Positions 58,977-64,000 of a stretch of DNA of 64,000 nucleotides are shown here, piece after piece. The notes under the pieces are model-generated. The model was not told where the DNA came from. It was given only the letters and a program-made list of their open reading frames with translations, and made no database searches. Made by a program: the position numbers and the translations under genes. Each line of letters starts with the position of its first letter. Within the stretch, counting starts at the first letter, position 1. This stretch comes from Pseudomonas nitroreducens (GTDB taxonomy: Bacteria > Pseudomonadota > Gammaproteobacteria > Pseudomonadales > Pseudomonadaceae): assembly GCF_014204515.1 (NCBI RefSeq), contig NZ_JACHLI010000010.1, forward strand, positions 62,001 to 126,000. The letters run 5' to 3'.

Positions 58977-60524
58977 TCAGACATGCGAAGTTTCCTGGGG
59001 CGACGAGTGAATCGGAGTGAGATGGGCGACGATCTCGCTGCGCTGCAGGTCGTGCCGGGGCAGCTCGGCGACCACCGCGCCGTCGCGCACGACGAGGATG
59101 CGGTCGGCGATTTCCAGGGCTTCGTCCGGGTCGCTGCAGATCACCAGCGTGGCGCGGCCGGCGGCGCTGGCGCGGATGCGCTGGCCGATGTCGCGGCGGG
59201 CGCGGACGTCGACGCCCTGGAAGGGTTCGTCGAGGATCAGCACGCGGCCCTGCCCCAGCAACCAGCGGGCGAGGATGACCTTCTGCTGGTTGCCGCCGGA
59301 GAGCAGTTCCAACGGGGATTCAATGCCGTCTCCCTCGACAGCCGGCCCTTTGATGCCAAGCGCTTCGATCTGCTCGGCGACACGTGCGCGCTCGGCGCTG
59401 CGGTCAATGAAGCCCAGGCGCGAGAAGCTGCGCAGAAACGGCAGGGTCATGCTCGCGCGCACCGAAAAGCCCGGCACCCGCGAATTGCGCGCGCGGTCCT
59501 CGGCGGCGAAGAACACGCCGGCGGAAATCGCTTCGCGCGGCGTGCGCGGCAGCCACTCGCGGCCATCGAGGCGGATCGATCCGCTGTGATGCTGGCGCAG
59601 GCCGAACAGAACTTCGGCAATCTCGCTCTTGCCGGCGCCGAGCAGGCCGGTCAGGGCAACCACGTCGCCTTCGTGCAGGTCGAGGTCGAACGGCGCGCTG
59701 TGGGCTTCGAGCTGCCAGTCGCGCAGGGACAGCACGGTTTCGCCGCGCTCCAGCGGCTGCAACTGCACGTCACCCAGCGCGGCGCCGAGCATGGACTCCA
59801 CGGCGGCGCCGAGGTCCAGCGGCGCGGGAAATTCGCCCACCAGGCGGCCGTCGCGCAGCACCAGGGCGCGGTCCGCCACCCGCTGCAGGTCGGACAGCCG
59901 ATGGGAGATGTAGAGGATCGCCACGCCGCGTTCACGCAGGTGGTCGATGAGTTGGAACAGACGCTCGGCTTCGACGGTCGACAGCGAGGCAGTGGGTTCG
60001 TCGAGGATCAGCAGGCGCGGCTTCAATGCCAGGGCGCGGGACAGGATCACCAGTTGCCGTTCAGCGGTACCCAGGGATTCGATGGGCGCCTGCAGCGGCA
60101 GGTCCAGCTCCAGCCCGGCCGCGATAGCAGCGGCGCGCTGGCGGGCCTGGCGCGGACGGAACAACAGCGGGCTGGAAGCACTGCAGAGTTCATCCAGCAG
60201 CAGGTTTTCCGCGACGCTCAGGCCAGGCACCACGCCCTGCTCCACTTGCTGGTGCACCGCGACTATGCCGTGGCGGCGGGCTTCGTGGGGCGAGGCGAAA
60301 CGGACCGCCTGGCCATCGATCAGCAACTGCCCGGCATCGTGCTCGTGGGAGCCGGCGATGATCTTCACCAGTGTCGACTTGCCCGCGCCATTGGCACCGA
60401 GCAGGGCGAGGACTTCGCCGGGGCGGATATCCAGGTCCAGGTCGACCAGCACGCGGTTTTCGGCAAAGGACTTGCCGATACCTTCGAGGCGGAGGAACGG
60501 GACGGAAGCAGGCTGGACAGACAT
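58977..60524 (-). CDS. ABC importer ATPase with two nucleotide-binding domains (RbsA-like)
   Basis: 515 residues. First domain: Walker A GANGAGKST (43-51), Walker B LLILDEPTAS, divergent signature LGTAERQ. Second domain: GLLGAGKSE and canonical LSGGNQQK, Walker B RVLILDEPFQG. This asymmetry is usual for sugar-type CUT2 importers. It is the first gene of the importer operon. The AT-rich stretch 60600-60655 upstream is the shared promoter region with the divergent GST gene. Confidence 0.9.
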   Translation of the reverse strand: MSVQPASVPFLRLEGIGKSFAENRVLVDLDLDIRPGEVLALLGANGAGKSTLVKIIAGSHEHDAGQLLIDGQAVRFASPHEARRHGIVAVHQQVEQGVVPGLSVAENLLLDELCSASSPLLFRPRQARQRAAAIAAGLELDLPLQAPIESLGTAERQLVILSRALALKPRLLILDEPTASLSTVEAERLFQLIDHLRERGVAILYISHRLSDLQRVADRALVLRDGRLVGEFPAPLDLGAAVESMLGAALGDVQLQPLERGETVLSLRDWQLEAHSAPFDLDLHEGDVVALTGLLGAGKSEIAEVLFGLRQHHSGSIRLDGREWLPRTPREAISAGVFFAAEDRARNSRVPGFSVRASMTLPFLRSFSRLGFIDRSAERARVAEQIEALGIKGPAVEGDGIESPLELLSGGNQQKVILARWLLGQGRVLILDEPFQGVDVRARRDIGQRIRASAAGRATLVICSDPDEALEIADRILVVRDGAVVAELPRHDLQRSEIVAHLTPIHSSPQETSHV

Positions 60525-60778
60525 CTGGCTCTCGATACGACGCGGCAGGACGAAAGCGCCGTGTCAGAGCTTCGCCGTTGGACTGAGCGGCGATTCTTTT
60601 ATAATCTCAAACCATGCATCAACTTATTTTTAATATCGTTTATGCATATGCTAACAACCACCCGAGCACCGCGCCGTGCACTGTTCGCCCAGCAACAGCG
60701 GGCAGGAAAAACCACTGACGGCCAACGGATCGGGCAGGTAGCATCGACCGCATTCAACCCACAAGGTGAGCACTCACG
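60525..60778. promoter_or_regulatory. divergent promoter region, ABC importer and yghU
   Basis: 254 bp. AT-rich core 60600-60655 with TTATGCATATGCTAAC. No operator can be assigned firmly. Confidence 0.4.
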
Positions 60779-61615
60779 ATGGCGAACGATACCTACACTC
60801 CACCCCGCGTCTGGACCTGGGACAAGGGCAACGGCGGCGCCTTCGCCAGCATCAACCGGCCCATCGCCGGCCCGACCCACGACAAGGAGCTGCCGCGCGG
60901 CAAGCACCCGCTTCAGCTGTATTCGCTGGCCACGCCCAATGGCGTGAAGGTCACCATCCTGCTCGAAGAACTGCTGGAGCTGGGCGTCACCGACGCCGAG
61001 TACGACGCCTGGCTGATCAGGATCGGCGACGGCGACCAGTTCGGCAGCGGCTTCGTCGGCATCAACCCGAACTCGAAGATCCCCGCCCTGCTGGACACCA
61101 GCGTCACGCCGGAACTGCGCGTCTTCGAATCCGGCTCGATCCTGGTGTACCTCGCGGAGAAATTCGGCCACTTCCTTTCCAAGGACCTGGCCAAGCGCAC
61201 CGAGACGCTGAACTGGCTGTTCTGGCAGATGGGCAGCGCGCCCTTCCTCGGCGGCGGCTTCGGCCACTTCTACGCCTACGCGCCGGAGAAGTACGAATAC
61301 CCGATCAACCGCTACGCCATGGAGGTCAAGCGCCAGCTCGACGTGCTTGACCGCCAGCTGGCCGGCAACCGCTACATCGCCGGTGACGAGTACAGCATCG
61401 CCGACATGGCCATCTGGCCCTGGTACGGCGCTTTGCTGAACAACCAGGTGTACGAGACGGCCGAGTTCCTCGATGTGGAAAGCTACAGCCACGTGCGCCG
61501 CTGGACCGACGAAATCGGCTCGCGCCCGGCCGTGCAGCGTGGCCGCCGGGTCAACCGCACCTGGGGCGACGACGCCCTGCCGGAGCGGCACAGTGCGGAC
61601 GATTTCAAGCAGTGA
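60779..61615 (+). CDS. yghU: glutathione S-transferase family, YghU-like disulfide reductase
   Basis: 278 residues, close to E. coli YghU along its length: PRVWTWDKGNGGAFASINRP, GKHPLQLYSLATPNGVKVTI, WLIRIGDGDQFGSGFVGINP and NWLFWQMGSAPFLGGGFGHF. YghU binds two glutathiones and reduces disulfides or peroxides. It is cytoplasmic. Divergent from the ABC importer operon. A link to the importer's sulfur-type substrate is possible but not shown. Confidence 0.92.
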   Translation: MANDTYTPPRVWTWDKGNGGAFASINRPIAGPTHDKELPRGKHPLQLYSLATPNGVKVTILLEELLELGVTDAEYDAWLIRIGDGDQFGSGFVGINPNSKIPALLDTSVTPELRVFESGSILVYLAEKFGHFLSKDLAKRTETLNWLFWQMGSAPFLGGGFGHFYAYAPEKYEYPINRYAMEVKRQLDVLDRQLAGNRYIAGDEYSIADMAIWPWYGALLNNQVYETAEFLDVESYSHVRRWTDEIGSRPAVQRGRRVNRTWGDDALPERHSADDFKQ

Positions 61616-62252
61616 TGCGCTAGCCCTGTAGCAGCATGTCCCGCTGCGCTTGCCGGCGTGCGCATTCGTAGGATGGCGTGGAGCGCAGCGATACCCATCG
61701 ATTCCCGTGCGAGGACAGCATGGGTATCGTGCTCCGGCGAGATATCGGGGCGGGGTGGGATTCTGATCGCGGACGGAGTCCGCTCCTACGAAGAACCTGC
61801 TGCGTCGATCGAGCTTTGGCCGTTGTGCTTGCAGTTGCAGTTGCCCTTAAAGTCTTCCAGAGAAACGCCCGCGCACTCCGAACGCCCCGTTCAGGAGGCC
61901 TCGTTGGATTGGAGTTTCAGGGGTTGAGCGACATGGATGTCGCGAGAGCGCTGTCGGGCCAGGGATGGCCCGTCAGCGCGTGCCCCTGAAACTTCAATTC
62001 AACGAGGGAATTTTTCGCCTAAGCGAAAAACCGGATGATTGGGGCAAGACCTTTGCCTACTTTGGGTGGGGCGGCCATCCGTCGTTTGCCAAAGTGGGTC
62101 GCCCGAGGGGGCGAAACAGAGAGTCCGCGCGCACACCGAAGCGGCGCAGAAACACCCAAGCAAAAACATTCGCGGAGAAGCCCCGCTCCTACAAAAGCCC
62201 GCTCAGCGCACCCGCCGAAACCCCACAGGAAACCCAGCGCGAGGCAGACACA

Positions 62253-62446
62253 TCGCGGACAAGGTCCGCTCCTACGCAGGCATGGGGCAAAGGCATTTAT
62301 CGATGACAGCGAATCCCTCCGCGCAGGATTTCGCGGACAAGGTCCGCTCCTACGCAGGCATGGGGAAAAGGCATTTACCGGTGACAGCGAATCCCGCCGC
62401 GCAGTGGTTCGCGAGCAAGGACTGGGCGTCCCCCTCGGTCCTACGA
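62253..62446. repeat. 78-bp tandem repeat containing REP-like palindromes
   Basis: Units 62253-62330 and 62331-62408 begin TCGCGGACAAGGTCCGCTCC and are nearly identical; a diverged partial third unit (TCGCGAGCAAGGACTGGGCG) runs to about 62446. Confidence 0.7.
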
Positions 62447-62451
62447 AAAGC

Positions 62452-62489
62452 AAAAAACCGGAGCCTCGCGGGAGGCTCCGGTTTTCATT
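62452..62489 (-). terminator. rho-independent terminator after ycaC
   Basis: AACCGGAGCCTC-GCGG-GAGGCTCCGGTT with a run of T on the minus strand, 12 bp past the ycaC stop. Confidence 0.85.
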
Positions 62490-62500
62490 TCAGCGAACGC

Positions 62501-63130
62501 TTACTTACCAGCGGTGAGCGCGTTGTAGCTGGTCATCAGATTGCGATAGTCCGGAATGTGATTGGAGCACAGCGCCGCCAGCCCTTCGATATCGTTGCGC
62601 CAGTCACGGTGCAGCTCACAGGCCACGCCGAACCAGGTCATCAGCTGTGCACCGGCCGCTTCCATCCGGCGCCAGGCCGCGTCGCGGGTCATCTCGTTGA
62701 AGGTGCCGGAGGCATCCGCCACCACGAACACATCGAAGCCTTCCGCCAGGGCCGCCAGCGCCGGGAACGCCACGCACACCTCGGTCACCACGCCGGCGAT
62801 GATCAGTTGCTTCTTGCCGGTGGCCTTCACCGCTTTCACGAAGTCTTCGTTGTCCCAGGCGTTGATCTGGCCAGGGCGGGCGATGTACGGCGCGTCCGGG
62901 AACTGCTCTTTCAGCTCGGGTACCAGCGGGCCGTTGGGACCGGTTTCGAAGCTGGTGGTGAGGATGGTCGGCAGGTTGAAGAACTTGGCCAGGTCGCCCA
63001 GCGCCAGCACGTTGTTCTTGAACTTGTCCGGGTCGATGTCACGCACCAGCGAGAGCAGACCGGCCTGGTGGTCGACCAGCAGTACGGCGGCGTTGTCCTT
63101 GTCCAGGCGGTTGTAGGTGGGGTTGGCCAT
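62501..63130 (-). CDS. ycaC: isochorismatase-family hydrolase, YcaC
   Basis: 209 residues. Catalytic Asp20 (AVLLVDHQAGLL) and Cys119 (IAGVVTEVCVAFPAL) are in place, with ITTSFETGPNGPL-type and RPGQINAWDNEDFVKAV segments as in E. coli YcaC, an octameric hydrolase of uncertain substrate. GAGGA precedes ATG 63130. It lies 184 bp downstream of an AraC-type regulator gene in the same direction. Confidence 0.9.
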   Translation of the reverse strand: MANPTYNRLDKDNAAVLLVDHQAGLLSLVRDIDPDKFKNNVLALGDLAKFFNLPTILTTSFETGPNGPLVPELKEQFPDAPYIARPGQINAWDNEDFVKAVKATGKKQLIIAGVVTEVCVAFPALAALAEGFDVFVVADASGTFNEMTRDAAWRRMEAAGAQLMTWFGVACELHRDWRNDIEGLAALCSNHIPDYRNLMTSYNALTAGK

Positions 63131-63314
63131 GGTGAAATCCTCGGTTTGCTTTCAGTGGGTCCGGCATCGGCCGGAAGGTTTGGACTCGTCTGCAGTGCTT
63201 CACTGCATGGAGCAAAGATTAAATTCGAGACCCTTGATCCACCAGACGGCAAAATTCACCTCCAGCGTTCCATTTTCGGAACGACTGACAACCAGGTGCC
63301 GCCCGGCAGAGAGC

Positions 63315-63725
63315 CTAGCCGGCGTGTCGCCATTGCGACTCGCGTTGTTGTTCGAAGAACCGCCGCTGCCAGCCCAGTGGCGTGATGCCTTCCAGGCGGC
63401 AGAAGATCCGGCAGAAATGCGCCTGGTCGCAGAAGCCGCACTGCAGGCCGATCTGCGCCAGGGGGAAGGTCGATTCGCGCATCAGCTGCTTGGCCTTCTC
63501 CACCCGCAGCAGGCGCATCCAGGCCTGGGGCGAATGGCCGGTGGTGACCTTGAACTTGCGGGTGAAATCGCTGCGCGACAGGGCGCAGGCGGCGGCCAGT
63601 TCGCTGACCGTGATGCCGCTGTCCAGGTGCTTGAGCAGCAGCGCCTGGGCACGTTCCTGCTGCCAGGGCGCCAGGTCGCGCTGGGCGCCGCCCGCCGGCA
63701 GCTGGCCGATGAGTCTGTGAAGCAT
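63315..63725 (-). CDS. short AraC-family regulator (DNA-binding domain only)
   Basis: 136 residues. Almost the whole protein is the double helix-turn-helix of AraC (ITVSELAAACALSRSDFTRK, FPLAQIGLQCGFCDQAHFCR, ITPLGWQRRF). No ligand domain is present, so control must be by its own level or by a partner. GGGAGG upstream supports ATG 63725. ycaC downstream is the likely target. Confidence 0.87.
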   Translation of the reverse strand: MLHRLIGQLPAGGAQRDLAPWQQERAQALLLKHLDSGITVSELAAACALSRSDFTRKFKVTTGHSPQAWMRLLRVEKAKQLMRESTFPLAQIGLQCGFCDQAHFCRIFCRLEGITPLGWQRRFFEQQRESQWRHAG

Positions 63726-63791
63726 GCTGGTCCCTCCCCTGCGGTATGCCGCCATTCTTGGCGGCGGCTGCAGGAGCGGCGAGTTAAAGCT

Positions 63792-63809
63792 GGTTAAACC
63801 GCATTAACC
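63792..63809. promoter_or_regulatory. candidate operator dyad upstream of the AraC-type gene
   Basis: Perfect dyad GGTTAA-ACCGCA-TTAACC, 67 bp upstream of the start, next to another GTTAAA at 63783. From here to 64000 I see no gene. Confidence 0.35.
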
Positions 63810-64000
63810 GCCGGCGCGGACGCTGCGCAGCATTCGACTACCGGTGGGTACTTCGCCAGCGGATGCCCACACGAGCATGCCACCCACGGCGCACCGGCTG
63901 CACCGCCCCGGCGGTGGCTCCGCGGGCGATGATGGGAGGCGCACGGCGTTAATCGTTATTAAATGGGCTGCGAAAAAAGCCCAGCCAGGGCAGGATGGCC

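Larger units (their letters stand above)
61616..62500. repeat. gene-free repeat region
   Basis: 885 bp with no supported gene. It contains: at 61668-61699 the 32-nt repeat also present at 2715; at 61766-61790 a REP-like element identical to 822-846; at about 61921-62150 a dispersed-repeat-type stretch (TTTGGGTGGGGCGG, AAAGTGGGTCGCCCGAGGGG) with a short misleading open frame; REP-like palindromes at about 62173-62195; the 78-bp tandem below; and a terminator at 62452. Confidence 0.65.

Noticed and set aside
61965..62306. A 113-codon frame starting MARQRVPLKLQF
   Set aside because: It sits in a dispersed-repeat-type stretch and runs into REP-like palindromes. Similar frames in pseudomonads are usually over-annotation.
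62253..62446. CRISPR-like repeat array
   Set aside because: The units are 78-bp direct tandems without unique spacers and contain REP-type palindromes. No cas genes are present.

Overview
The window comes from a high-GC Pseudomonas-type gammaproteobacterium. Evidence is the codon and GC profile, extragenic palindromes of the type seen throughout Pseudomonas genomes (…GAGCAAGCTCGCTCCTAC and its variants), and gene content typical of that genus (AzlCD, PnuC, SpeE, bacteriophytochrome, YcaC, YghU). It looks chromosomal. I saw no rRNA, tRNA, CRISPR array, insertion sequence, integrase or replication origin. Species cannot be fixed from the sequence alone.

Layout. 1-5 kb: 3' part of a class C beta-lactamase, a metallo-beta-lactamase-fold hydrolase, an alpha/beta hydrolase and a SleB-type cell-wall hydrolase, separated by repeat-rich spacers. 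4.6-6.7 kb: an Rrf2 regulator divergent from a type II NADH dehydrogenase-like flavoprotein, with two matching dyads between them. 7-13.3 kb: a poxvirus-type topoisomerase IB, then a light-signalling series of bacteriophytochrome kinase, Rcp1-like response regulator and hybrid kinase. 13.4-15.5 kb: azlCD and two small genes. 15.5-24.1 kb (minus strand): a trimeric autotransporter adhesin operon (TPR protein, adhesin, TpgA-like OmpA lipoprotein, lipoprotein) headed by a LuxR-type regulator whose receiver is degenerate. 24.1-26.5 kb: ptrR/sad, succinate semialdehyde oxidation.

26.8-41.4 kb (minus strand) is the most striking block: three membrane-fusion type proteins (one with a GAF-like domain, one fused to an M50 metalloprotease with a PqqD/RRE-like N-terminus), a sulfotransferase, a 2356-residue surface protein with 15 tandem Ig-like repeats and a DUF4347 head, and a TolC-family lipoprotein. 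No ABC ATPase is present. It looks like a dedicated export, processing and possibly sulfation system for one giant adhesin. A TetR gene lies upstream.

41.5-48 kb: a P-type metal ATPase in an operon with three SPFH (HflK/HflC-like) membrane proteins. The ATPase and one SPFH protein have histidine-rich N-termini. 48-53.4 kb: a small-molecule kinase with PnuC, spermidine synthase flanked by two DUF3574 paralogues, and an APC permease. 53.4-60.5 kb: a TonB-dependent receptor, a sulfite-oxidase-like molybdoenzyme and a ribose-type ABC importer. 60.8-64 kb: YghU-type GST, an 885-bp repeat-only region, YcaC hydrolase and a short AraC regulator.

Start codons were re-chosen where a ribosome binding site, signal peptide or overlap argued for it (notably TTG for the phytochrome and one SPFH gene, and GTG for the TonB receptor, ABC permease and M50 fusion). 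All functional assignments are by motif and remembered family resemblance, not by database search.
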